Source: Rosa chinensis (Eukaryota; Streptophyta; Magnoliopsida; Rosales; Rosaceae). Taken from it: a stretch of 64,000 bases of DNA. A program made the translations under genes and the position numbers. Position 1 is the first letter of the stretch. The number at the start of each line of letters is the position of its first letter. The notes under the pieces were generated by a model. It searched no databases and had not been told where the DNA came from. It was given only the letters and a program-made list of their open reading frames with translations. Below, one piece after another: positions 53,136-63,231 of the stretch. Location: NCBI RefSeq assembly GCF_002994745.2, contig NC_037089.1, positions 17,404,641 to 17,468,640 on the forward strand. The letters are read 5' to 3'.

Positions 53136-54072
53136 ATGGATCAATCGCTAAACATTGTTAAGAACAACTCTCATGCTGAGAAACCAGAGCAATTCAAGGG
53201 AGTTGATTTCAAGCGCTGGCAACAGAAAATGTTGTTTTACCTCACAACATTGAACTTGGCCCATGTGATTTCTCAAGAGAAACCTGTGGCAGAAGAACTT
53301 CCAATCTCAAAGGAAACTTTGAATGCAATAGATGCTTGGACACACAGTGAGTTCCTATGCAGGAACTATATCCTCAATGGATTGGATAACACCCTCTATG
53401 ACGTTTATGTGACTTGGAAGACTGCAAAGGAACTATGGGAGTCATTAGAGAAGAAGTATCTGTCACAAGCTGCAAGTGCAAGCAAGTTCATTGTCAGAAA
53501 GTTCATGAACTACACGATGGTGGATCTCAAGTCAGTTCTCAACCAAGTTGAAGAGTTGCAGATCATCATTCATGAATTGCACACCGAAGGCATGAACCTC
53601 GATGAAAAATTTCAAGTGGGTGCATTCATAGAGAAGCTTCCTCCATCCTGGAAAGATTTTAAGCAAACCTTGAAGCACTGGACTGAAGAATTGTCTGTGG
53701 AAAAACTGGTTTTGAAGCTTCGGGTTGAAGAAGGAAATAGAATGAATGAGAAGAATGAAGTCTCATCCTTTGAAGCCAAAGTAAACATTGTGGAAGGAGA
53801 CTCAACCAAGTCTAAGCCCACTTTGCAGAAGAAGAACAAAGGCAAAGCCCCAACAAAAGGTTCATCCTTTGCTCCAAAAGGGAAAAATTTCAAAATCAAA
53901 GGAGGATGTTGGGTCTGTGGGAAACCAGGCCATAGAGCACAGGTTTGTCGTCATAGAAAGGACCAAAACACTGGTGGAAATCAAGGTAACAACAATCAAG
54001 CACATGTGGCTATTGATACTGATTTTGTTGCTATGGTTTCTAAGGTTAATATGGTTGGAGACACCAAGATAG
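53136..54072 (+). pseudogene. CopD gag
   Basis: ATG 53136: MDQSLNIVKNNSHAEKPEQF, KGVDFKRWQQKMLFYLTTLN, YDVYVTWKTAKELWESLEKK, ASASKFIVRKFMNYTMVD, MNLDEKFQVGAFIEKLPPSW. A basic linker precedes the zinc knuckle CWVCGKPGHRAQVC (about 53910-53951). The capsid frame is intact for 310 codons, unusual among the elements here. It then shifts near 54072, just before the protease. Confidence 0.9.
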
Positions 54073-54430
54073 GTGGGTGGACACTGGTGCAACAAGGCAC
54101 ATATGCTCTGATAGGAGTTTGTTCACTACCTATCAAGAAATTGAAGGTGAAAATCTGTTCATGGGAAATGCATCAACATCTGCTGTGAAAGGGAAGGGAA
54201 AGGTGATACTGAAACTTACTTCTGGCAAACAATTAGCTCTCCTTGATGTGTTGCACGTCCCTGATATCAGAAAGAATCTGGTTTCTGGTCCCATTTTAAG
54301 CAACAAGGGCTTTAAGCTTGTATTTGAATCTGATAAGTTTGTACTCACCAAAGGTGGGATATTTGTAGGAAAGGGCTATCTTGCAGATGATCTCTTTAAA
54401 CTCAATGTATTGCCAACTGATGTGTGTTAG
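54073..54430 (+). pseudogene. CopD protease
   Basis: [17 protein letters not shown] carries the catalytic DTG. Then [40 protein letters not shown], the standard copia protease blocks. A stop (TAG 54428-54430) follows PTDVC. Confidence 0.87.
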
Positions 54431-55543
54431 AATATAAATAAGGCTTCTACCTACTTGCTTGAGTCTATTGATTTATGGCATGCTAGATTAGGCCATGTGA
54501 ATTATCGTTCTTTAACTAGGATGGTAAACTTAGGATTGCTACCAAAGTCGAATCCTAACTTAGGATTCCTACCAAAGTGCAATCCTGGAAAAGTTGTTGT
54601 ACACAAATGTGAAATTTGCACAGAGTCTAAGTTTAAGAGACAACCTTTCAAATTGGTGGAAAGGTCCAATGAAGTATTAGGTCTGGTACATACTGACCTT
54701 TGTGACTTCAAAGCAACACCATCTCGTGGGGGAAAAATTATTACATTTCCTTTATAGATGATTGCAGCAAATACTGCTATGTGTATTTAATACATAGCAA
54801 AGATGAAGCCTTGGAAATGTTTAAAACATACAAGGCAAAAGTTGAGAATCAACTTGACAGAAAAATTAAGATCATAAAATCGAATAGAGGTGGAGAATAT
54901 GAATCTAATGAATTTTCAGATTTTTGTTCTTCCCATAAAATTATTCATCAAACGACTGCACCTTACACTCCACAACAAAAATGGAGTTGCAGAGCGTAAA
55001 AATAGAACGTTTAAAGAAATGATAAATTCCATGCTCAATAGTTGTGGTGTTCCACACAATTTGTGGGGTGATGATCTCTTTGCTACAAATACTATCTTAA
55101 ATAGAATCCTTCATAAAAAGACTACTAAGTCTCCTTATGAAGTTTGGAAAGGAAAAATCCCTTCTTACAGAAAGCTTAAAGTGTGGGGTTGTCTTGCTAA
55201 AGTTAGAGTTCCTCTTCCAAAGAGAACAAAACTTGGACCAAAAACTATAGATTGTGTATTTATTGGATATGCAATGAATAGTGCAGCTTATAGATTTTTG
55301 GTCTTCGAATCTGAAATTGCTGACATACACGTGAATACAATAATAGAAAGTTGTGATGCTGAGTTCTTTGAACATATTTTTCCATACAAGGAAGAAAGGA
55401 TTAGCAACACAAACAAAAGAGTACGTGATGTTAGCATTATGGACCAAATATCATCATCTAATGTTCAAGAGAATGATGAAAATGAACCTAGAAGAGCAAG
55501 TAAAGGAAAAGAGTCACAAAAGACTTTGGACCTGATTTCTTGA
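54431..55543 (+). pseudogene. CopD pre-integrase and integrase
   Basis: SIDLWHARLGHVNYRSLTRM, then the zinc-binding CEICTESKFKRQPFK and VHTDLCDF (first catalytic Asp). After a frame change near 54745: YVYLIHSKDEALEMFKTYKA, KIKIIKSNRGGEYES. The second catalytic Asp (SDRGGEY in relatives) is Asn here. Another shift near 54970 leads to NGVAERKNRTFKEMINSML with the catalytic Glu. The C-terminus includes GPKTIDCVFIGYAMNSAAYR. A direct repeat (TAGGATT(G/C)CTACCAAAG) near 54530-54580 has added codons before the zinc motif. Confidence 0.88.
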
Positions 55544-55901
55544 CTTATTTAACTGAGGGAGAACCACGAACATATAAGGAAGCAATGTTCTCCCCTAATG
55601 CCCTTCTTTGGAAGGAAGCAATTAATAGTGAAATGGAATCCATTATGCAAAATAATACTTGGCAATTGGTAGACTTACCTCCCGGTAATAAACCAATTGG
55701 TTTTAAATGGATTTTCAAGAAGAAATTAAAGCCGGATAGTACTATAGAAAAATTTAAGGCCCGTCTAGTAGCCAAAGGGTACCGCCAAAAAGAAGGGCAA
55801 GATTTCTTTGACACCTATGCTCCGGTCTCTAGAATCACTTCTATTAGGATGCTTATAGCGATTGCATCTGTCTATAATATGGACATTCACCAAATGGACG
55901 T
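55540..55901 (+). pseudogene. CopD reverse transcriptase, N-terminal part
   Basis: TYKEAMFSPNALLWKEAINS, NNTWQLVDLPPGNKPIGFKW, KARLVAKGYRQKEGQDFFDT, YAPVSRITSIRMLIAIASVY, NMDIHQMDV, then the LardB insertion within the conserved (D/M)DVKTA(F/Y) motif. Confidence 0.92.
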
Positions 55902-56481
55902 TGTTAACGTTAATGATCCGAGGGATCTCTAGTTAGCTTTAGAGAGAGTGACACGAGATGTGTAGTGGTTCGTCTCCCGCCTTGGCGGGAAACTACGTCC
56001 ACTTGAATGTTACACTAGTGTGTTGAGCCTTGCGGCCAAAAGGGGATTACAAAAGATGTAATGGGATGGATTTAGTTGTGGGAGGAGGCATTCCTTTTAT
56101 AAGTGAAGGAAGCCATCTCCTTTACATGGTTTTCGATGTGGGACAAGCAAAGATAACTATTCTAGTGTAGAAAGCCTATTTGTGGTCGGCAACTTGGCAA
56201 GGCCGGAAAGGTGGCTTCCCAGCGACGGATTTGCGACTTCCGGATACCGTAGCGTAGCTTGAACATAGGGCTACAAGATGCATGTCTCGCTTGGGCCTCA
56301 CCATGGCTTGTGGACGTCCCAAAGAGGGTGTTACTTATGCTTGGTGATGTAGCAAACTAGTCATGCTAGTAGAGGTATCTACAAGTCCCCGAAGTCCCCA
56401 AGTAAGAGGAGCTTCTTGGTTGGGGAGTTATAAACATGATGCCACCAAGCATAAATAACCGGGTGGCACGGGGCCCCTACA
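55902..56481 (-). repeat. LardB 3' LTR
   Basis: On plus TGTTAACGTTAATGATCCGA to GGGCCCCTACA. Landmarks: CTCCCGCCTTGGCGGGA hairpin, TTTTCGATGTGGGACAAG, CTTTTATAAG (TATAAAAG on minus), AAGTCCCCGAAGTCCCCAAG and TTGGTTGGGGAGTTATAA. Confidence 0.92.
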
Positions 56482-56929
56482 GGTCCCCAAACTCTGTAAG
56501 CAATAAGGGACTCGTTAACCTGCACAACAAAGACAAAAAACAGGCATACGTAGAATGCTCGTTGCATTGGGCAACAAATGTGAGTTGCATTGATATGCGT
56601 TGGCATATATGAACGTATGGGGTCCGTGATACATGTTGATGTATACACGCGAATGGTGCCGAGTACGATCGATTATGACGTATAAACTCGAGAACGCGTA
56701 TGGGCGTGTGAGCATATGGATTGCATATGATAAATGTAAGTTGCATGAGCGCTGCGAAGGTAAACGTTTGTAATTCGTGAATGATGAATACGTGAACGGT
56801 TGTGTTTGTTTGGTTGTCTCGTACTAATGGAACGCGAAAAGAATTCGATTTGTCGCAAGCGACAAATGGTAGAAGAATTCAATGTTCCATTAACGTGTGG
56901 TGTGTCGAGTAGACATGAGCATAAAGCTC
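56482..56929. other. LardB internal between 3' LTR and arrays
   Basis: Starts with GGTCCCCAAACTCTGTAAG, whose complement is the purine-rich tract. Then about 400 bp with CGTATG / GCATAT motifs, similar in style to LardA 42060-42360. No gene. Confidence 0.5.
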
Positions 56930-58210
56930 GACGATTGCCGGTCGGAAAACTCGTAGATTGCCGAGAAGGCAGGAGCGGTAAGCTCGTGGGTTGCCTGGGA
57001 AGGCATGAGCGGGAAGCTCGTGGGTTGCCGGGAAGGCATGAGCGGAAGCTCGTGGGTTGCCGGGAAGGCATGAGCGGGAAGCTCGAAGGTTGCAAGGAAG
57101 GCATGAGCGGGAAGCTCAAGGGTTTCCAGGAAGGCATGAGCGGAAGCTCGTGGATTGACTGGGAAGGCATGAGCGGGAAGCTCAAGTGTGCCGCGAAGGC
57201 GTGAGCGGAAGCTCAAGGGCGCCGCAAAGGCGTGAGCGGTAAGCTCATGAGTGGTAAGCTCATGAGCGGAAGCTCAAGGGTGCCGCGAAGGCGTGAGCGG
57301 AAGGCTCATGAGCAGAAGGCTCATGAGCAGAAGGCTCACGAGCGGAAGGCTCACGAGCGGAAGGCTCATGAGCGGAAGCTCGGGGGTGCCACGAAGGCGT
57401 GAGCGGTAAGCTCGTGAGCGGAAAGCTCAAGGTTGCCGGAAAGGCGTGAGCAGAAAGCTCAAGTGTTCCTCGAAGGCGTGAGCGGTAAGCTCGTGAGCGG
57501 AAGCTCGGGGGTGCTGCGAATGAGTGAAAGTCGGCGATGCCGCTGAGGCACAAGCGTGAGAGCTCGAGGATGCCGCTGAGCCAAGAGCATGACATCTGGG
57601 CGGTACCGCTGCGGCGAGAGCGTGAGAGCTCGTGGATGCCGCTGAGCTGAGAGCGTGACATCTCGGCGGTACAGCTGCGGCGAGAGCGTGAGAGCTCGAA
57701 GATGCCGCTGAGCCGAGAGCATGACATCTCGGCGATACCGCTGCGGCAAGAGCATGAGAGCTCGTGAATGCCGCTAAGCCGACAGCATGACATCTCGGTG
57801 GTACCGCTGTGGCGAGAGCATGAGAGTTCGAGGATGCCGCTGAGCCGAGAGCATGACATCTCGGTGGTACCGCTGCGGCGAGAGCGTGAGAGCTCGAGGA
57901 TGCCGATGAGCCGAGAGCATGACATCTCGGCAGTACCGCTGCGGCGAGAGCATAAGAGCTCGTGAATGCTGCTGAGCAGAGAGCATGACATCTCGGCAGT
58001 ACCGCTGCGGCGAGAGCGTGAGAGCTCGTGGATGCCGCTGAGGCTTTAACGGGTAGCTCGAAGGTGATGCCCTGAGGCATGAGCGTGACCGTTGCTAATT
58101 ATGCTGGGCTGTATGTTCAAGTCCCCGAAGTCTCCAGTCAAGGGGGTGTTCTCGCAGGTTGATACCAAAGCGTAGCTTTGTGCCGTATATCAAGCATAAT
58201 TAGTGCGAGG
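56930..58210. repeat. LardB tandem array, unit 1
   Basis: Three parts in order. First, 33-bp units (GGGTTGCCGGGAAGGCATGA + GCGGGAAGCTCGT) at about 56980-57190. Second, 15-bp and longer AAGGCTCATGAGCGG units to about 57500. Third, 66-bp units (GAGAGCGTGAGAGCTCGTGG, ATGCCGCTGAGCCGAGAGC, ATGACATCTCGGCGGTACCG) at about 57550-58040. It ends with a non-repetitive tail (58041-58210) containing a sequence like the TatA purine tract and LTR start. Periods of 33 and 66 keep several frames open. Confidence 0.9.
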
Positions 58211-59543
58211 AGCGGTAAGCTCGTGGGTTGCCGGGAAGGCATGAACGGGAAGCTCGTGGGTTGCCGGGAAGGCATGAGCGGGAAGCTCGTGGGTTGCCGG
58301 GAAGGTATGAGCGGAAGCTCGTGGGTTGCCGAGAAGGCATGAGCGGGAAGCTCGAGGGTTGCAGGGAAGGCATGAGCGGTAAGCTCGTGGGTTGCCGGGA
58401 AGGCATGAGCGGGAAGCTCGTGGGTTGCCGGGAAGGCATGAGCGGGAAGCTCGTGGGTTGCCGGGAAGGCATGAGCGGGAAGCTCGTGGGTTGCAAGGAA
58501 GGCATGAGCGGGAAGCTCGAGGGTTGCCAGGAAGGCATGAGCGGGAGCTCGTGGATTGCCTGGGAAGGCATGAGCGGGAAGCTCAAGTGTGCTGCGAAGG
58601 CGTGAGCGGTAAGCTCAAGTGTGCCGCGAAGGCGTGAGCGGTAAGCTCAAGTGTGCCGCGAAGGCGTGAGCGGTAAGCTCGTGAGCGGAAGCTCAAGGGT
58701 GCCGTGAAGGCGTGAACGGTAAGCTCATGAGTGGTAAGCTCGTGAGCGGAAGCTCAAGGGTGCCGCGAAGGCGTGAGCGGAAGCTCAAGGGTGCCTCGAA
58801 GGCGTGAGCGGAAGGCTCATGAGCGGAAGCTCGGGGGTGCCACGAAGGTGCGAGCGGTAAGCTCAAGTGTGCCGCGAAGGCGTGAGCAGTAAGCTCGTGA
58901 GCGGAAGCTCGTGGGTACCGGGAAGGAGTGAAAGTCGGCGGTGCTGCTGAAAGCGAGAGAGCTCGAGGATGCCGCTGAGTCGAGAGCATGACATCTCAGC
59001 GGTACCGCTGCGGTGAGAGCGTGAGAGCTCGTGGATGCCGCTGAGCCGACAGCGTGACAACTCGGCGGTACCGCTGTGGCGAGAGCGTGAGAGCTCGAGG
59101 ATGCCGCTGAGCAGAGAGAATGACATCTCGGTGGTACTGCTGCGGCGAGAGCGTGAGAGTTCGAGGATGCCGCTGAGCCGAGAGCATGACATCTCGGAGG
59201 TACCGCTACGGCGAGAGCGTGAGAGCTCGAGGATGCCGATGAGCCGAGAGCATGACATCTCAGCAGTACCGCTGCGGCGAGAGCGTGAGAGCTCGTGAAT
59301 GCTGCTGAGCCGAGAGCATGACATGTCGGTGGTACCGCTGCGGCGAGAGCGTGAGAGCTCGTGGATGCCGCTGAGGCTTTAACGGGTAGCTCGAAGGTGA
59401 TGCCCTGAGGCATGAGCGTGACCGTTGCTAATTATGCTGGGCTGTATGTACAAGTCCCCAAAGTCCCCAGTCAAGGAGGGTGTTCTCGCGGGTTGATACC
59501 AAAGCGTAGCTTTGTGCCGTATATCAAACATAATTAGTACGAG
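58211..59543. repeat. LardB tandem array, unit 2 (1.33-kb duplication of unit 1)
   Basis: Repeats the same three-part order: 33-bp units (58211-58590), AAGCTCAAGGGTGCC-type units (58590-58900), 66-bp units (58930-59370), tail 59374-59543. The tail AGGCTTTAACGGGTAGCTCG recurs 1333 bp after its first copy at 58041. The two units differ in copy number of the short repeats. Confidence 0.9.
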
Positions 59544-59745
59544 TGCATCGTCCATCTAGAATTGGTTGGAGCGAACGTTTTTGCCCTTTCGGGTGGGCCC
59601 CTTCTTGGCCCGCCAGGGAGTCCCCCACTCCCCAGCCACGACGGACCTCCGGATGGTCGGTAAATTGTTTGTTGAGGGGGAGCTGCACGGAGCAGAGGGT
59701 GTTGGGTAGCGAGCCCAATCTTTGGTACCAAAGCGTCGGGGTTAA
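59544..59745 (-). repeat. LardB block shared with the TatA 3' region
   Basis: The complement (GGTACCAAAGATTGGGCTCG, CCCAACACCCTCTGCTCCG, CCGACCATCCGGAGGTCCG, GGGGGACTCCCTGGCGGGCC, CACCCGAAAGGG) matches TatA 13752-13905 closely. Non-coding in both. It links the two elements. Confidence 0.92.
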
Positions 59746-61180
59746 CTGCCGGATCAATGGCTGCCGTGGGCTGTGTTAACTAGTCCCTTTACTATTTCTC
59801 GGAGGAGAAACTTGACTGCAATGCCGCGTAGCGGTCATTGTCATTATGAGTCGTTGCCTTACCGCCTGGCGGTGACCACAGACTCGTAAAGTTTGTACTT
59901 GTATGAAACATGACAAACAAATAGAGCAAGTAATAAAATTTTGTTTGAGTGACCCATACTTATTTAATTGAGTTGCAATTAAAATAGGAGCATGGCATAT
60001 GTGTCTAGCATGTACTTGTAATGTGGATGCTAATATCATTTTTGCATTTTTGTAGATATGCTTAAGGATCATTGAGATCGGTATGTGAAGCATGGCATAT
60101 CTAGCATGTGAGACTTAGAAAGTGTTACCAGATCTACGAAATGTTGTAGCCATGCTTAAAAGTTATGGAAGCATGTAAAGATATATCAAGTGTGATATAT
60201 TGTAGGCATGCTTAGAAGTAGTTAAAGCATGGCATGTGTATGGCACTAGCTCAATTTGAAAGAGCGTAAAAGATAAGATATAGTTACTTATCTTATGCTG
60301 ATTTAGGGGCTAGCGGAGTTGGCCGAGCATGACGGTCCATTGCTTGTGGTGGATAAAGTACTCCGATAATGTCCGTGAACTTGTAATTACGGTCGAATGC
60401 TTGATAGAAATAGTTGAATTTCCTTAAGCCAAAATAGATGATTAATAAGTGGATTTGTAAAATCAATATAAATAATTTGCATATATACTTTGATAAGATA
60501 GACAAGTTATTTGAATATATGTATCAATTCGTGTGATTGTCTAACCGCTAGCTCACAAATCAAGAAGGTCGCACACGTGTAGAAGCGTAATTTCAATGCT
60601 TTGAACAAGCAAATAAATGAAATGCATGCTGATAAGCTAGTTTTACTGTGATAGAGTTGATTAAGAGAATATGTGATCAAGTAATATGCTTGTACAGAGA
60701 AGGTACGTGCATGCAGGCATGCATGTATTAAAAAAGTAATCTGAGTGCCATTTGTATGTGCCAATAACAATTAGGATATGATATTATAATTATGGAGGCA
60801 TATGAATGAAAACTATGCATGCTTTGCCCAGAGGCATCATGCATGTCGTAGGTACACCGCATAGATTTTTCAATGTGCAGTGGAGCATGTGCAAGTCAAT
60901 AATGTGGTTGTGTGTTACTTGGGTATTGGCGGTCAAGTACAACACGTGTAGCATTACATAACGACAAGTACACTATGGCGTGGCCATTAGATAATGAGCT
61001 CCTGTACAGATAATTATAATATTTCCCTTTTGCAGAGCCATGGTATGTGGCATGCACATAGAGCTTACTAAGCAGAACAAGGGACGAAAGAAAAACTTAG
61101 CTTTGTTGGCTGTTCAACCACCATAGAAACCCAGCACCATAATTCATGATTGCAAGAAGGTGCTTAGGTCGACGATTGGA
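59746..61180. other. LardB AT-rich interior
   Basis: About 1.4 kb without coding domains. Many GCATG / TAGCATG repeats (60050-60250). Counterpart of LardA 43871-45420. Confidence 0.45.
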
Positions 61181-62614
61181 GCAGGATGCTTTGATAGGAT
61201 CCTGGTGGGATAGTGCACTTTGAACCAGCAGTGGCTTCTAGCAGTTGGAGGCTAGCGGCGGAGCTAGAAGGAGGATGGCCAGCGGTGCTTGGGCCAGCGG
61301 AGCCTTTTTTTAGTAGTGGCTCCTAGTGGGTTAGCGGAGCTTGCCAGCGGTGGAAGCTTAGCTTATTGCCCAATCTAGGATCCAGAGGTACTGGAGTCTT
61401 TGGCCGGCGGAGAGGAGCATTAGCCAGCGGAGCGGAACCTTGGGTGTGACAGGTGACTGGAGGCGGGAGTGTGTGCGGTCAGTTGGGTGTCCAAATTTGG
61501 ATGACCAAGAGATTGAACCTCCGCTAGGATTGAGTCTCCGCTGAGATTGAATCTCCGCGGGGATTGAATGAAGTTCCACTAGGAATGAATCTCTGCAGGG
61601 ATTGCAGAAGCTCCGCCGGGATTGAGAAGCTCCGCCAAGATTGAATGAAGCTCTGCTGAGACAACCAAAGCTCCGCCAAGATTGAATGAAGCTCTGCTGA
61701 GACAACCAAAGATTGAATGATTCTCTTAATCAACTCTTGTGGGTTAATTAAGAGGACGGAGCCTGGCTCAGCGGTTGCCTGAGCGTTGGCCATCGAAGTT
61801 TCGACCAGCAGAGGGCGGCCAGCTATGACTAGTTTTGCATCCGGCGGACCATGATCAGGGAGCAGTGGTGATGCCCAGCGGACGATCTCGGCGGGGGTTT
61901 TGCCGCTGGTGTGTTCTGGCGGCTAAGCTCAGCGGTGCAGCTCGTCGGTGAACCTCCAGCGGTGCATCCCGGCGATGCACAGTTCAGCGGGGATTTTGTT
62001 TGGGTCAGCAGTAGTGCTAGGGAGGCTTGCTGCCAGTTGTCGGAGTGGAGCTTGCAGCAAGGCTTGGCGGAAGAGAAGCTCAGCGGCGAACAGTCCAGCG
62101 GAGGATAAGTTCGGCGGCGCGGAGGAGCTCGGCGCTGCTGGTGTTTAGCGGTGCCACGACTGGGGGTGGGGCGTTCAGCGGTGCCGCTGACAGAAGTTGG
62201 CGGTGAAAGCTTGGCTGGCAGTTTGGTGCAAGTTTGGTGTTGCCGCTGAACCAGTGTGGCGGTGCCGCTGATGATGATTTGAAGAGTGTTGGTGTCCATA
62301 GCAAATCTCTGGGTGTCGAGAGAAGATTAGCGCCAAATTTTTTTTTTTTTTTTTTTTTTTTGAGATGGTCGTTGACCATTGTTGGGTGTTGACCACTTTT
62401 GGGTCAGGAATGCCATCGTTGACTTTGTTGTTGTTGGTGTTGACCAGCCATGTTCGGCATTGACCGGATCCATGGGTGTTGACCAAGGGTTGACTTGGTA
62501 GATGGCACAAGTTGCCGCTAAGAATAGCAATTATATAACTCAAAGAAAGAAATTATTTTGAGCTCGGTTCAGATGACTTAACTCAATGGTAAGTGACGAA
62601 GCCTTTGTGTTGGC
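61181..62614 (-). other. LardB leader region rich in AGCGG / CCGCT motifs
   Basis: From the PBS leftward. On plus, (C/A)AGCGG occurs dozens of times (61240-62280), and 61500-61700 repeats GGATTGA(G/A)T(G/C)(A/T)..CTCCGC units. Minus-strand frames are Pro/Ser/Ala-rich and open (61829-62299) but without gag motifs. A T run of about 23 bases lies at 62338-62360, and GTTGACCA motifs at 62365-62500. It occupies the place of gag; I see no gag. Confidence 0.5.
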
Positions 62615-62633
62615 TTCCCACAGACGGCACCAA
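62615..62633 (-). promoter_or_regulatory. LardB primer-binding site
   Basis: Minus-strand TTGGTGCCGTCTGTGGGAA, identical to the TatA PBS, directly inside the right LTR. Confidence 0.88.
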
Positions 62634-63231
62634 TGTTAACGTTAATGATCCGAGGGATCTCTAGTTAGCTTTAGAGAGAGAGAGAGAGAGAGAGAGAGTG
62701 ACACGAGATGTATAGTGGTTTGTCTCCCGCCTTGGCGGGAAACTACGTCCACTTGAATGTTACACTAGTGTGTTGAGCCTTGCGGCCCAAAGGGGATTAC
62801 AAAAGATGTAATGGGATGGATTTAGTTGTGGGAGGAGGCATTCCTTTTATAAGTGAAGGAAGCCATCTCCTTTACATGATTTTCGATGTGGGACAAGCAA
62901 AGATAACTATTCTAGTGTAGAAAGCTTATTTGTGATTGGCAACTTGGCAAGGCCGGAAAGGTGGCTTCCCGGCGACGGATTTGCGACTTCCGGATACCGT
63001 AGCGTAGCTTGAACATAGGGCTACAAGATGCATGTCTCGGTTGGGCCTCACCATGGCTTGTGGATGTCCCAAAGAGGGTGTTACTTATGCTTGGCGATGT
63101 AACAAACTAGTCATGCTAGTAGAGGTATCTACAAGTCCCCGAAGTCCCCAAGTAAGAGGAGCTTCTTGGTTGGGGAGTTATAAACATGATATCACCAAGC
63201 ATAAGTAAACGGGCGGCACGGAGCCCCTACA
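62634..63231 (-). repeat. LardB 5' LTR
   Basis: Same landmarks as the 55902 LTR, with about 17 substitutions. A longer (GA)n microsatellite (62670-62698) accounts for the length difference. On plus it ends GAGCCCCTACA, then GACAT. Confidence 0.92.

Larger units (their letters stand above)
55902..63231 (-). mobile_element. LardB: large non-autonomous LTR retrotransposon, 7.3 kb
   Basis: LTRs of 580 and 598 bp (55902-56481, 62634-63231), about 97% alike by eye. The target duplication is GACGT / GACAT (55897-55901, 63232-63236; one mismatch). The PBS TTGGTGCCGTCTGTGGGAA is on the minus strand at the right LTR, and a purine tract (GAGTTTGGGGACC on minus) lies at the left LTR, so it is transcribed leftward. 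None of the 6.1 kb inside shows gag, protease, RT, RNase H or integrase. It contains long tandem arrays, a block shared with TatA, and AT-rich sequence. Mobilisation by Tat-type enzymes is inferred from the shared PBS and 3' sequences. Confidence 0.9.

Noticed and set aside
53136..54072. CopD as an active element, because gag is open for 310 codons and the RT end is open
   Set aside because: Frameshifts before protease and within integrase, an altered catalytic Asp, and the LardB insertion in RT exclude it.
57260..59413. Minus-strand frames of about 200-240 codons in the LardB arrays as a repeat protein gene
   Set aside because: Open only because the repeat period is a multiple of three; several phases are equally open and no start context is visible.
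61829..62299. Possible gag of LardB
   Set aside because: Pro/Ser/Ala-rich frame in the right place, but no capsid motif, no zinc knuckle and no agreement with TatA gag.
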